64,000 bases of DNA from positions 17,485,001 through 17,549,000 of the forward strand of contig NC_059397.1 in assembly GCF_905220565.1 (NCBI RefSeq), given 5' to 3'. The stretch's first letter is position 1; every line of letters begins with the position of its first letter. The stretch comes from Melitaea cinxia (Eukaryota; Arthropoda; Insecta; Lepidoptera; Nymphalidae). This document shows, piece by piece, positions 13,376 to 26,900 of the stretch. Below the pieces are notes generated by a model. The model made no database searches, was not told the origin of the DNA, and saw only the letters and a program-made list of their open reading frames with translations. The translations under genes were made by a program, and so were the position numbers.

Positions 13376-14815
13376 TTTAAATAAATTTCTAAATAATTAC
13401 AATTAATATTTTTACTAATTTATTTTTTGTTTACATAACGCTATAGGTAGCGATTAAAAATAAAGACATATTTTAAGATTTCTCAGAAGAAATTAACCCT
13501 GAATGTTGATAAATATTTCATTTACTCGATGTTTTACGTAATAAATTGCTTATCCCCTAATTGATGTGTCACGAGTAAATCTATCTAATACTATTAAAGG
13601 AGCAATTCGTCTCCGTATAGAATCTGAATCTTAGAAACGGCTTCAACGATTTTCATAAAATTTAGTATGAAGGGAATTTCAGGGGAGATAAATAAATCTA
13701 GCTAGGATTCATTTTTAGAAAATGTTGTTTTATCCCAGTTTTTAGACAGTGAAAAAATGGCTACAATATCGTTAGAATACAAAGTTAAATTTCGCACTTG
13801 TTAATAAAGTTGTAATAGCTTAGGTGGGAAATCGGCCGGTCACCATTGATCGAAAAGACCACGGTTCAAATCCTCAAATACCCCAGATCGATTATAATTT
13901 TTTCTTTTTTTTTTTAATTGCACTCGTGTTTTGCACAGTTGCACACTTCTTATTTTTTATTATTATGTCGGTAAAATAGAAAAATATTATTCATACTTTT
14001 TTATTCTTTTTTAATTATTTTTTTATTTTTGATTTTTTATATTTATTTATATTTTTTATTATTGTCGGTAAAAAAAAATATTATTCATATTTTATAAATA
14101 CGTAATTCGTATTTAGATATGATTTTTAAAAAACACGATTTACTAATAATACCGAGCTAAGCTCGGTCACCCAGGTACCTACTACGAGATTAAACTTGAA
14201 CCCCAAACATTTTCGCAAAATGTCTAGACTTGGTTCATCTAGATGTAATGTAATAGGTATTGTGATGTACTACTATAATGTAGTTAGACGACTAAATGAA
14301 ATAGCTATTGAAACTCTTGCAAACTTCAAAATGAATAAACGTTCTTATCGGTTTCATAATATCACGGATTAGTATGGAGAGTCTTCACTCACTTGAACGT
14401 TAACGCCTTATCTTATCTAACTGGCAACAAAAATTGCTAAGGAGGTCGTTATTACCTCCTATCATAAGGAAAATATAATTTCAAATATATTTATATGAAT
14501 TATACATTTTACCTTCATGGTACAAATTGAGTCTATGTTAATCTTTTTGCAAACTCAATCTAAACCTTGGCGTTTATGTATTATTTTTCGAATTAAAAAA
14601 ATATAGAACCAGATAAAGCTCACAATGTTCAAAATTTGATTAGAGTCATGATACATACAAAAATAGTAATATCACAAAAAAATACATTTTAATGATTGAT
14701 CGATACGATATGTTTCGAACAACCAGCTACTAGAGACTTATCAGCATTCTTTAAAATAAGACCAAAAAGTATCTATATATATATACGCATTAATTGTTTT
14801 TTTATTTTGTTTCAG

Positions 14816-14962
14816 ATAAAAATCAGTGGCAATGATTAACATCGGATAAAATCCAAACACATTATATAAAAGATAAAATATTTAATAAATCAAGATGACG
14901 GTAACGGAAAAGGAAAATGGATCACTTCCCGTTCAAACCGTAGCTGACACATACAGCTCGAA
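14816..14962 (+). CDS. Transporter exon with 5' UTR and start codon
   Basis: A long T-rich tract ending TTTCAG at 14815 is a strong splice acceptor, so this exon is preceded by at least one non-coding exon. The 5' UTR is 14816-14894. The ATG at 14895 (context CAAGATGA) opens MTVTEKENGSLPVQT. The donor GTAAGT starts at 14963, leaving two bases (AA) that the next exon completes to Lys23. No other in-frame ATG lies between the acceptor and 14895. The upstream exon and promoter were not identified. Confidence 0.8.
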
Positions 14963-17900
14963 GTAAGTACGAAAAAGATGAATATTTTTTCATTTAAAAT
15001 GTGAATTCACAAGTATCCTAATATCTTTTATGATAAAACTACTAAAAGATTAAAAATTGAAACTCAATTTATTCATAAAAATCGAGAATCGAATTAAAAT
15101 CTAATTTCTTATATATACGATGGCGACTCTATTCTTTTTCTATACAATGGAGAGGTCTTCTTTCAGAAATTGAAAGTTTACAGGCTGTACCGCTAATCAT
15201 TTAAATAAAAATCCAAAACCTTGAAAAAATAAGATGCGTTTTACTATAAAGTAAAAATAAATAAAATGAATGTAATGAGTAAATTTTACAGTTCAAACTA
15301 TAAAACCTGAGAAATATGAACACACATTTATACAATAAATATATGTACTCAAATATTTTGGACAAAAAAAAACTTTAGCGTCAGCTAATATGTCCCTGAT
15401 GAGTAGAACAAAACCACAAAATTTACTTTGTCTACAAAGAAACTCGACAAATGATCATAGCGAGTGACAAATCCACGCTATAATAATAAAACAAAGCTAA
15501 ATGCATCTAGTGTCTGAAAGTCAGACACACGTAACCGTCTATTGTGTTAACACACATCAAAGAATATATCTCTCAAAATCTAAAGCAGCCTGACTTTTTT
15601 AATTTATTTATCAAATAAATAATAATTTACTTATTTATTATAAACAGCATTAAAAAAAAAACACGCAGGTTTATGACAATGCTGTTCAGCGATAACCAAT
15701 GAAACAAAAAATTTAATATAATTACATATTTACCCACCCTCTTATTATAAGCAAGCTGGGACTGAAAACTCAAATAAAAAGATGCACACAATCGAATATA
15801 TCAAGTCACAATAGTGTCAAGAAAGTAATTTTTAAGTTTATTTTTTAAATTAATTGGTGTAATACTTTCGATCAATTTTGATGGGAGGTCATTTATTAGT
15901 CTAGGCACTAAATAAGCTGTAGTTTGCTCACCATACATGTTGTTTATGCGCCTAGTAGTCTATAACCGGTTTTTTGTGATAGCACGGGTGTAAGTAGGGT
16001 GTTTAACATTAAAAGTGTTTTTAAGCGTTTAACTGGTAAAGTACTTTTATCTTACTGAAGATAACAACCAAATAATATTGTTTTAAATTGTGTTATGTTC
16101 CTGGGGTTAGTAAGGTAGCCAGAGCTCCTGGTGATAACAATGCGGTACGGATAGTATGGTTGGTAACACACTAATGATGCTTTTAATGAGATATGCCACA
16201 GGAATATTCATATATACAGGAAATATTCTGCTTAAAATCTGTAGGAGCCCGTATGAAGAAGCACCTTAACCTTACAGAAGATCTAAATAACACTGTTTTT
16301 CAGCAATGATGTGTTCCTCTGGTGCGGAAGGTGGCCAGAGCTCCTGGGGAGGGTCAGCAACGTGCTTGCGATGCTTATAGTATTTCAGGCGTCTTTAAGC
16401 TAGGGTAACCACTTACCATCAAGTGGACTGTACGCTTGTTTTCCGACATAGTCGTATAAAAAATATGTCGCAGGAATCTATAGGTTACGTTAACTGAGAA
16501 CTTTCATGGGGATCTTACACTCGTTTGCCACCATCATCATTTCAGCCTATTGCAGTCCACTGCTGGACATAGGCCTCTACAAGTTCGAAGTTGAACTCAT
16601 GAGTTTTGCTCACAGTCACCTGGGCAGGCGGGGTGGCGATCGCAGGGCTGGCTTTGTTGCACCGAAGACGCTGCTGCCCGTCTTCGGCCTGTATATTTTA
16701 AAGCCAGCAGTTGGATGGTTAACCCGCCATCGGTCAGCTTTTTATGTTCCAAGGTGGTAGTGGAACTGTATTATCCCTTAGTCGCCTCTTACGACACTCA
16801 CGGGAAAAGAGGGGAGTGGCTCTATTCTTACCGCCGTAACCATAGTGGCACGAGTAAAAACGTTAATAAAATCTTTTTTATATTTTGAGAAATAGGATCT
16901 GGAAATCAAAGTATACGGTAAGGTTGACGTAAAACAAATATTTTTGAATTAAAACTTTTTACGCACACCTGACTTTAGGAGTAAGCTGGTGAATTACCTT
17001 ACTTGGTAAATTACCTTTTTCTTAATATTTACATTTTTAAATATAACATTATATACCACTCAATTTATCGAATAAATATTAAATCAATTTGAGAAAATAG
17101 TCTTTCTAGAATTCAAGGATAATCCCTGTGAATGGCGTAAAGCCGCCAATCAGAATTCACGTTGAGATCCTCTTAATAGCTACTCTGTCTGTATACTTGT
17201 ATTTGTAAAGGATATAATCATTTATATTATCTTGGTTAAGTCTATATCAAACACATGGTGAGTATATTTACTCGGAATCGATTTCAATTGACCTTGATAA
17301 GACGTGCGTGTTGTCAATTGAAGTTTGTGCTTACTGTCGGGGTCTTGTCGTATTGCCAAGCTTTGACGACACAGTTAGGTCGTGTTGTTAAAAAGACTCA
17401 TTTAAAAACATGTAAACCGAGCCGGAAAATTCAGCGACGACCTTATAATAAAAGAAACGAGTTTTTCACGTGTCAAGTGCAACAGTACTTAATATAATAA
17501 TATTCTTTATTGTACACCATTAAAAGATACAAACAAAAAAGTACAATAAGATGAAAATGTACAAAGGCGGTCTTGTCGCTAAAAGAGCTATTTCTTCCAG
17601 ACAACCTTTGGGTAAAGACAAGGCATAGAAAAGTGGTTAGGAAATAAACAATTAATTGTCATATAAATTAGAATGTATGATGTTTAAACAAGTCGATGCA
17701 TATGTAGCGCAAGTCCCTCAGTACATAATAAATTAGAACACCTGCTGAAACTTTTTGACTTTTTGTGTTATAAGTACTAAATCAAATTATTTTGATTTGA
17801 CGATCAATGTATACCAATTCTTCAACGTGATTTTTTATTGAACCCTACGAGTACTAATCATATTGACAAGAAGAGATATATATTTTAGACAGAATCGTTA

Positions 17901-20900
17901 TTTTTTGGAAGCATATATATTCCTCAAAATCTAAAACAGCCTGACTGGTTCCTATATAGTTCTAAAATTGTTAATTTTATATATATGAATATAATATATA
18001 TTTTAAGATTTTTGAATTTTAAATTAATGAGCACATGTGCATTTCGTGTCAAGTTAAATTAATTTTATACGACGAAATAAAACGCTAGTAAAAAGATTAC
18101 CTATCTTGCACAGACATCATTGAATCATTAGTATGAACGCTTCGCTTATCATGAAGTTAGAAGATAATTACACATTTACAAACATCAGCATATCTGCAAG
18201 ACAAACTACACAATAGCTTAAATTTACCTGCATTGACGCGTGACCGAATGACAAATGACAGACGCGATTGTTAAATCATACCATATACTGTACATTTCTG
18301 TTTATTTCTTCCAAAGTCTATTCCACTTTTAAAAACAAATTGAGTTTAAAATTTTAAATAGTATATGCATACTACTGCATACTACTCGGGTTTTGAATTT
18401 GGAATTATCATCACTTTGCGTGTTCTATCCTTTGGTTACTGTGTGGCTACGGTACTAAAGAATATGGCCACCCCCTCTCTTCCCGTGGGTGTCGTAAGAG
18501 GCGACTGAGGGATAACACGGTTCCGTTACCACCTTGGAACTTAAAAAGCCGACCAGTGGCGGGATAACCATCCAACTGCTGGCTTTGAAATAGACAGACC
18601 GAAGACGAGCAGCAGCGTTTTCGGTGCGACAAAGCCAGCCCTGCGGTCACCAACCCGCCTGTCCAGCGTGGTGACTATGGGCAACACACATGAGTTCACG
18701 CATTTTTGGCGCGAATTTGTGGAGGCCTATGTCCAGCAGTGGACTGCAATAGGCTGAAATGATGATCCTTTGGGTACACACCTCATGGTCTCCGCCGGCA
18801 GAGACGAGGTTCTAAAGTTCCAAAGTAGCCCGTTCATGTCTAGGCGTGCAAACCATCAGTAGCTTAACTCGGCTCTCCCGTTTTTCTTACTTCACCTTAA
18901 ACTGAAGTGCGACCTTGAGACACTTTTACACCATCTACATTTTAAATCACTCATTTTTCATGGCTGGTTCTCAGTACCCAGTCCAACCAAATAACACTGT
19001 TGATGCCGCTATGGCCAACAACATTGAAACTCCGAAAAAAACTATTGCAAGTAATTACATACATACATACATACATACTATACCAATTAAATAACAAATA
19101 AGACTAAACATTTTCATTTGTATCTAAGCGACAACCTACAATAATATTTTTTTACACCAGATCAATAACGGTATGTTTGCCGTTTCGATTACCAAAGCGA
19201 ATACCAAAGTTAATGTTCACTTTCTGGTTTCAAGTAATGTTAATTAACGAAAATCCCTCAGAGTATTTATTTGGTTTGCTTAATATTTTCAAGGTTATAT
19301 ATTTAATAGTTTTCAAAATATACGTACATCTTATTATCATCATTTACACATACAGCTTACAAGGTACCAATAGTTTTTTCTTCTACGTTTAAGTAACAAG
19401 GTTTTACAAAATTTCAATTAACTTATTTTAATTTAGACATATCAATAAAGCTAGTAAGTAAAATAGCTTGAGACCTAATGACACTTTGATATTCTCAGTG
19501 ACTTAATAAAACTTTAAGAACAATTACTCTGCTAATGCGATAATTATTTGTAAACGATTAAATTAAATTAATAACTTTGCGAAATCAATCATTCGCCCTC
19601 AGACGTCTTCTAGTAACATTAATTAGAATCAGCTCCTATTGACTTGATTTCAAGAAAGTAATTTAAATAAACAAACTTATATTTATTTATTTTTTGTTAT
19701 TCTTCTTAGTAGAATTAATATTCCGAAGCATTAGTAGCTTTACGTCACCATAATAATAATTAATATAACATAATAAATTAATTGACGCCGCGTTGGCGCA
19801 ACGGTCACAACCATGGATTGTACCTGTTGCGCTGGCGGTTGCGGGTTCGATCCCCGCACGTGACAAACATTTGTATTGGCCATACATGTGTTTGCCGTGG
19901 TCTGGGTGTTTGTGCAGTCCTTGTGGGTCTCCCCACCGTGCCTCGGAGAGCACGTTAAGCCTTCGGTCCCGGTTGTTATCATGTACACCTGATAGCGATC
20001 GTTGCTCATAGTAGGGAATATATCCGCCAACCCGCATTGGAGCAGCGTGATGGATTAAGCTCTGATCCTTCTCCTACATGGGCCTATAGCTAGTAGTGGG
20101 ATATCACAGGCTGAAGCGTAATAAATTAATTAAAGATAAATAAAGTTTGCAAAACCGTTTATTTATGAGTGTGGTACGTTTATAGCTTTTAAAATTATGA
20201 TTGAGAATTGCTTTGAAACTTCCTTGTACAAAGGAATTTTTGATTTGGTGTAAGAATTAACTAAAAACGGCTTAGTTATAGGCTAATAATTTATTTAGGT
20301 ATTTAGTTGAGCTTAGTGTTTTACTAATCTGTGTATTTCAGTGACTTGTTTTATTCAATGCTATCTTACACACACTCTTATTTTGACGTATACATTACAC
20401 ACAAGTCATAATAATCTTTATATTAATACGTGAAGCAAAACTTTGCACCCCTTTTTACGAAAATTACGCGGACGGAGGAGCAAGAAATTTTCCACACTTA
20501 TAGTTTATATAAAGAAGGAGTGCAGAATTCTAATTTTCTTTTTTATTATGCCTAAAAATACATTAAATCATTAAAAACAAAAACATTACACATCTACCAT
20601 GTATTTGACACACACACACGCATATATACTCTTTTGTTTATTATTATAGAAGTATAGTCTTTGACAGTAGAACCTTAAAACTTAACATTATCTAACTTAT
20701 AATTTAAATTAATAATGGTCAAATTTCGACCACTGAGTGACCACTAGTAACAACAAAATGATCGAAAAAACATAACTTAATGTTATATAAATAATGTTTT
20801 ATAACATGTTATGTAATCTAGAACATTCTTAATTCTCAAGAATGTTACTGACGTTTTATTGTTCACATGTTTACAAGTTCTTAGTTAGGTTTACGGAAAC

Positions 20901-23900
20901 AAATAAAACAAGGACATAAATAGTGCAAGTTTCCATATTATAATGATAATATAAACGTATTACTGACTTTGCTACAGTTATGAGAATTTTGATGTTATTA
21001 GTTATGTACTTGTACAAAGACAAATACTGATTTATAAAATATAATAATAGATTAAACTGAGATAAGGTACAACAGAAAATATCCTGGTTAAATCTGCGAT
21101 GCACGAAACACGCGAAGCACAAGCAACCCAAGTGTTGTGTTCCTCCCAGACCCTTGGAGCTTAGGCCCAGACTTAGGTCTAGGGCCTAGGCCCCAAGGGG
21201 AGGAGTTGCTGGACTTCTACTTGGTGCGTCCCCCGGGTGGCGGATAGGGGAGGCCGCTCGCGGTTTAACCGCCGCGGTTGGTAGTGGTCTTCGGACCCTC
21301 GCGGACCAAAACCAGACGATGCGCTCCGGATAACGCTCTGGTCATCAGAGGAGACCTGTGAGTGCAGGTGTGTTGGCACGGAGGTGGCCGGGTTGTACTG
21401 GCTCCCTGGAGCTTGCTCGGTTGCTGGTGCAATCCGGGAGACGTTATTCACTCTTGCCCAGCTGTGAGATTTTTAAAACTTGTTTTGACGAACGGCTCAT
21501 AACTAATTTTTTTTTTATACTACGTTTGAGATTACTTACATTGAAACTTGTTGATTGCTGTTCTTAAAAGTGACATCAAAGCCAACGTATTTTTTCCGTT
21601 TTAACGTCCCGAAAACTCTCTAATGTGACCCCTCAGTCTTAATTACTATTAAGTTCGAAAAGCACGCTAATATTTTTATTAATGTTTCGACAAGGTCAAA
21701 TGATATCACACAGTAAGTCACTCGAGTCATAAGTTAGGTCACCGACTTCAAATCATAAGATCAAAATGATAAAACCGTTATAGTAAACAGATTTTATTAT
21801 AACGGTTCGTCGTTTGATGCACAGGTGTCCCTAAAATTTTTAATGACTCTAAAGTTTTGGGAATGATCCAGTTTATTTATTTTTTACATCAGAACTTTTG
21901 ACCAGGTGGACCGATTTTGTCAATTTTTTTTTAATCCAAAGATGGTGTGTGTCAATTGGTCCCATTTAAATTTATTTGAGATCTAACAACTACTTTTTGA
22001 GTTATATCTAATAATGCGTTTTTACTTGACGCTTTTTTCGTCGACCTACGTTGTATTATACCGCATAACTTTCTACTGAATGTACCGATTTTGATAATTC
22101 TTTTTTTGTTGGAAAGAGGATATCCCTAGTTTGGTACCGTGGTAAGGAAACTAGGATCTGATGATAGGATCCCAGAGGAATCGAGGAAAACTCTCGAAAA
22201 TCCGTAATAACTTTTTACTGGGTGTACCGATTTTAATAATTTTTAATTTAATCGAAAGCTGATGTTTGTCATGTGGTCACATATAAATTTTATTGAGATC
22301 TAATAACTACTTTTTGAGTAATCTTTGATAACGCGCAGTTACTTGAGTATTTTTTCGTCGATCTACGTTGTATTACTCGTCGATGTAATTGAAGTCGGTT
22401 TTTTTTTTCGTTTGCGAGCAAACACAATTATTGACCTTAAAAAAGCAGGATGTGCGAATCAATTCAATTCAAATGTATTTTTTATGTGTAATATCATAAC
22501 TTTTTACTGGGTGTACCAACGACGACCTTGATAATTATTTTTTATTCCAAAACTAATACTTGTCTTGTCTCACCTGACAAATAGTGACGTAATTAACTTC
22601 AACTACGAGTATATCGATGTTCAAGCGAAAATTATTATACATGTCAATGTAAATTAAAGTCGATTGTCTTTTTGTTTAAGAATAAATACAATTATATTAT
22701 TTCGTGTTCATTCACGCACAGATTAAAAAAAAATTGTAATGTTCTTTTTATCAATGACAGTTTAAAATATGTATGGAATTATGATTTCAATGTCCATCAA
22801 TGAAGCAGAGAGGCAGTACTAAATCTTCACAATAATATATCTTATCATCCCCAAAACTATCGGATTAATTAAAGCTATTATTACGAAGCGGAAACTACGC
22901 CATTACTAAATTTTCCCAATCATAAAAGGGATTACATTGACAAAGACAAATATTGTTTTGTAAATATAGTTAAAGCGTGAAAACAAATTATTTTAACGTA
23001 TAATCGTTCGTTTTACTTTAATTCAAAAGACATAGTACGCCTTGTCATACTATGTATATGTTTTAGGAAGGAATAACGCAGGAATTTTTAATAAAACTAA
23101 TTTAGAAATCTTTTGGGTAGGGTCTAAGTTTATCTATTATATCTCAATTCAACTTAAAATAACAAATAATTAGTAAATAGTAGTTTAATATTATAACAAG
23201 AATTGACTCGACGTCTTATTGTCTCCACTGGTGACAAGAAGCCTGGTGAATTTTTTAGCATTTTTGATACCAGTCCACGCAGACATGCATTATTCCACAA
23301 CTATTTATAAATACTACTGTACTGTGTGGCTACGGTACTAAAGAATATAGCCACCCCCTCTCTTCCCGTGGGTGTCGTAAGAGGCGACTAAGGGATAACA
23401 CAGTTCCGCTACCACCTTGGAACTTAAAAAGCCGACCGGTGGCGGGATAACCATCCAACTGCTGGCTTTGAAATACACAGGCCGAAGACGTGCAGCAGCG
23501 TCTTTGGTGCGACAAAGCCAGTACTGCGGTCACCAACCCGCCTGCCCAGCGTGGTGACTATGGGCAAAACACATGAGTTTACGTTATTTTTGGCGTAACC
23601 TTGTGGAGGCCTATGTCCAGCAGTAGACTGTATAGGCTGTAATGGAGATTTATAAATACTAGTGGTCGACCAGTGGTCGAAATTCGAACACAATTAATTT
23701 AAATTAAAAGTTTGAAAATTATTAAGGTTCTGTTGTCAAAGACTATGCTTCTATAATAATAAACAAAAGATTATATGTGCGTGTGTGTGTCAAATACATG
23801 GTAGTGTGTGTAATATTTTTTTTATTCATTTTATGTATTTTTTATTCATAATTTTTTAAAAAATATTCATCATTGTGCACTACTCTATAATTATAAACTA

Positions 23901-26900
23901 CACTCCCTCCGTCCACACAATTTCGTAATAATATAGAGATTAATTAATAAGAATTTTAAATATTTTTAATTTGCAATAAAATTTTGAAAAAAAAAACAAA
24001 CAAAACTAAAACTCGGACACGTTTCATTCATAACATGTTTATAATATTAAACACGTGATCCTTAATGATACAGAATTTACAAAATTGAAAAGATGATAAA
24101 GTCGCAATTGCAATTTAATTGTAATTCAGATGATGCAATGAAAAACACCTATTTCATCACATTACAATGATCGGAACTGATTGAGGTTAAACGATTCACC
24201 ATGAATTGTCCATCAATATATCACCGAACATATGACCCTTCATACATATTAGTTTATTTGTCTTGTATTGAAATTCACAAATTCGCTCTTTAATAACTCA
24301 TACGCGCTTCTGTTGTTGCACATAGTTGTCCCTTTTCTTTGTACTAAATGTGGTGACATACAAAAATTGCTATCTCTTTCACTATGAGTCAGCCGAAAAG
24401 AAATAATATTCTGAAGTCGATTAGGATCAGGTCTGATTTTTTTTCTATCGTATTCGTAATTGGAATGTTACGCAAAATATACTATCGTCATATTAATATT
24501 GATATTTTCATTTCCAGAATCGAACTAGCATATAATGGATCTAGGGAAGATCTGGATCCCTACGTGCCTGCGGACCACAGACCGTTGGAATCAAATACAT
24601 CGTAAGTCGATACCACATACATTAAATCTGTATAAGATTTTTATTTAATATATATTTATTTTTGTTTAATAATAATAGTGTTTACAAAACTTATTTCCAA
24701 ACTTAACCTATTACAATGAAATAAAAATTAATACTAAAGAAATCATATTATCGCCTCCAGAATCTCTGCATACGGTTCACATTTGGTCTTCGCAAATATG
24801 ACCATGTCTCCGATTTTCGTAATCAACTCAAGTGACTCCCTATCCGCTTTCGCAGGAATACTCACATCCTTTCTTTACTTTATTGTGTACTTTTCCATCC
24901 AGATACTCCCCTTTATCTAAAAAATCGCTTTGAGTTTCTCTGTGACACTCATGAGCGTTCCCTCAGGTCCTCTTCAAACTTAACACTCAAAACTCCTTCC
25001 CATACTACTTCCTTTTATTCAAACTCCTTTTCTGTTAAAGCTGTACAACTTTGGAACTCTCTTCCTCTCTATAGGAAAAGGTCAATCTCTATCTTGTTTT
25101 ACAAAATATCTAAAGGCGCATATTGTCACTAAATACCTCATAAATATCATTAGTATCTCCATAATATATTATATAGTATTTTGTTTATGTAGTATATATG
25201 TATATATGTATATATTTATATGTATGTGTATGTATATTTACTTCTTCAAATATCATATTGCTTGTTAACTATATGCCAATTCTTTATCAACTGTTTATAC
25301 ACTTCCCTACCTGGCACGCACATTTTATCAACTAAGTTTTATTATATAATATAATAATGATTTAACTGAACGCAAGTGTTTTCAATTTTATAGTACTTAA
25401 TAAGTTATTATTTTCTTTATGTATAATGAAGAATAAATATTGCTAAGCAACTTTACAGTCAATTATAATTTACTCCAAGTTGCTATGATTTGCTGACGAT
25501 ATAAATATTTATAAGACCATCTCAACCAGATCCGACGTACTTGACTTTCAGTCGGATTTATTACGTCTGAGCACTTACTGCGAATTAAATAAATTGGACC
25601 TTAATCTGTCTAAGTATTCACTAGTGTCATCCTGTCATCAGTCAGCCCACATTCCATCAGAATATCGACTAAAAGGTCAAAATTTGCAGAGACGAAAGTA
25701 CGTAATCTTGGGGTGAATGACGATTCGAGGCTTCTCTTCGATGAGTATATCGATGAAATTATTAAAAAAGCCTCATAAGCCCTGGAATTCATCATGCGAA
25801 CCTCAGAAAAAATTATAGAGAGATTTTGTTAGAAGTATCCTAAAGTATAGATGAGAGATCTGGAATCCCCGCTATAAAAAGTACACAAACAGAATTGAGC
25901 AGCTACAAATGATTTTTTTAAGTTTTTGTGTTATCGTCTGAAGCTACCTAATTCTTCTAAAATTTACCTGAATCAATGCGCACGATTTCACTTGCTTCCT
26001 TTATACAAACGGCGTAAAATTGCTGATATTGTTTTTTTAATAAAACTAATTATTAATAAAATTGACTCTCCGGAAGTACTTTCTAAAATTAATTTAATTG
26101 TACCATTGAAATCAGTACGGCATTATACGCCTATTCAAATACAAATACAAATACAAATATACTTTATTGTACCACCAAAAACAATACAAATAACATAAAA
26201 AAAGAAACAAGCAAAAATAATAATAATAATAACAAAAAAATTATAAAAATTACTGCCAAAATGTTTCCCTGTGGCACGCGAGTAAAGCTTAAATAATCTG
26301 TGTATACTGAGCGATTTTGATGTATTCAGTTCGGGTGTGGTAGTGGCGAGGCGAGTATTGAACCAGGCTTCTTTGCTTTATTTGGTTGATACATATGTTG
26401 TTGTTTAAAAAAGGTTCTGTAACATCTGTACATGCAATCACTCTGCCTGTGTGCGTAACATGTTTATTTATATACTAGTTCTTATACGTGACCTATCATT
26501 AACCAAATGTTGTTTAGTACTATTGCTATGTACTGTTATTTGTACTGTGGGTTTCTCGAATATTAAGTAAATAAATAAAGAAATAAATTATATCAAAGAC
26601 ATTTAACTTGAAATAAATACGTATTTCTCGTCGTAACGCATTTAAAGAACGTTAAAGTATTAGGTAACAAAAGCGCATGCGTACACAAAAAGCATTATTT
26701 TAAAATTATAATAAAGTATTGTTTCTATTCCAATGGAATTTTAGGGATCATTTTGAAGGTCACGAGTAGTATTTTAAACTACCACTTAAAGTTTGTATAG
26801 CATCAAACAGCCATCTCTTAAAAGTTTTGTTCATTTTTGTTATTCTTTCACTTCGTCTTGTTTCATCATCATCATTTCAGCCACTGCTGGACATAGGCCT

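Larger units (their letters stand above)
1..14815. other. Upstream region: 5' intron or intergenic, repeat-rich, no gene found
   Basis: No coding exon could be supported. Besides the elements listed separately it holds Helitron-like or MITE-like scraps (4850-5010, 12113-12310 starting CTAGCTGACCCGGCGAACTT, 13595-14175 ending CCGAGCTAAGCTCGGTCACC). A retroposon 3' end (10660-10870 with GTAGATTCTGCTGAGAAGAA) and a decayed repeat at 5990-6110 (CAAAGGCGATCTTATC, TTCCAGACAATATTTGGG) are also present. The acceptor at 14814-14815 means part of this region is an intron of the transporter. Confidence 0.6.
14963..24517 (+). other. Transporter intron 1 (9.6 kb)
   Basis: GT-AG intron. Contents not listed separately: a repeat end at 17500-17640 (TATTCTTTATTGTACACCAT, CAAAGGCGGTCTTGTCGC), a shared 40-bp block at 15545-15595 and 17905-17945 (CTCAAAATCTAAARCAGCCTGACT), (ACAT)n at 19060-19078, and AT-rich sequence without recognisable features. 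Confidence 0.75.

Noticed and set aside
19790..19865. Possible tRNA genes (A and B boxes); the same at 34124, 45060-45140 and 63339
   Set aside because: The boxes are present but acceptor stems do not pair, and the sequences continue into SINE bodies. These are SINE heads, not functional tRNAs.
19687..20037. Overlapping open frames of 72-116 codons on both strands
   Set aside because: All cross the full-length SINE-A at 19784-20118; a repeat with high GC gives long chance frames.
21179..21451. 90-codon minus-strand frame in the GC-rich island as a gene
   Set aside because: No domain, no splice signals, composition explained by GC richness, and the island is probably repeat-derived.
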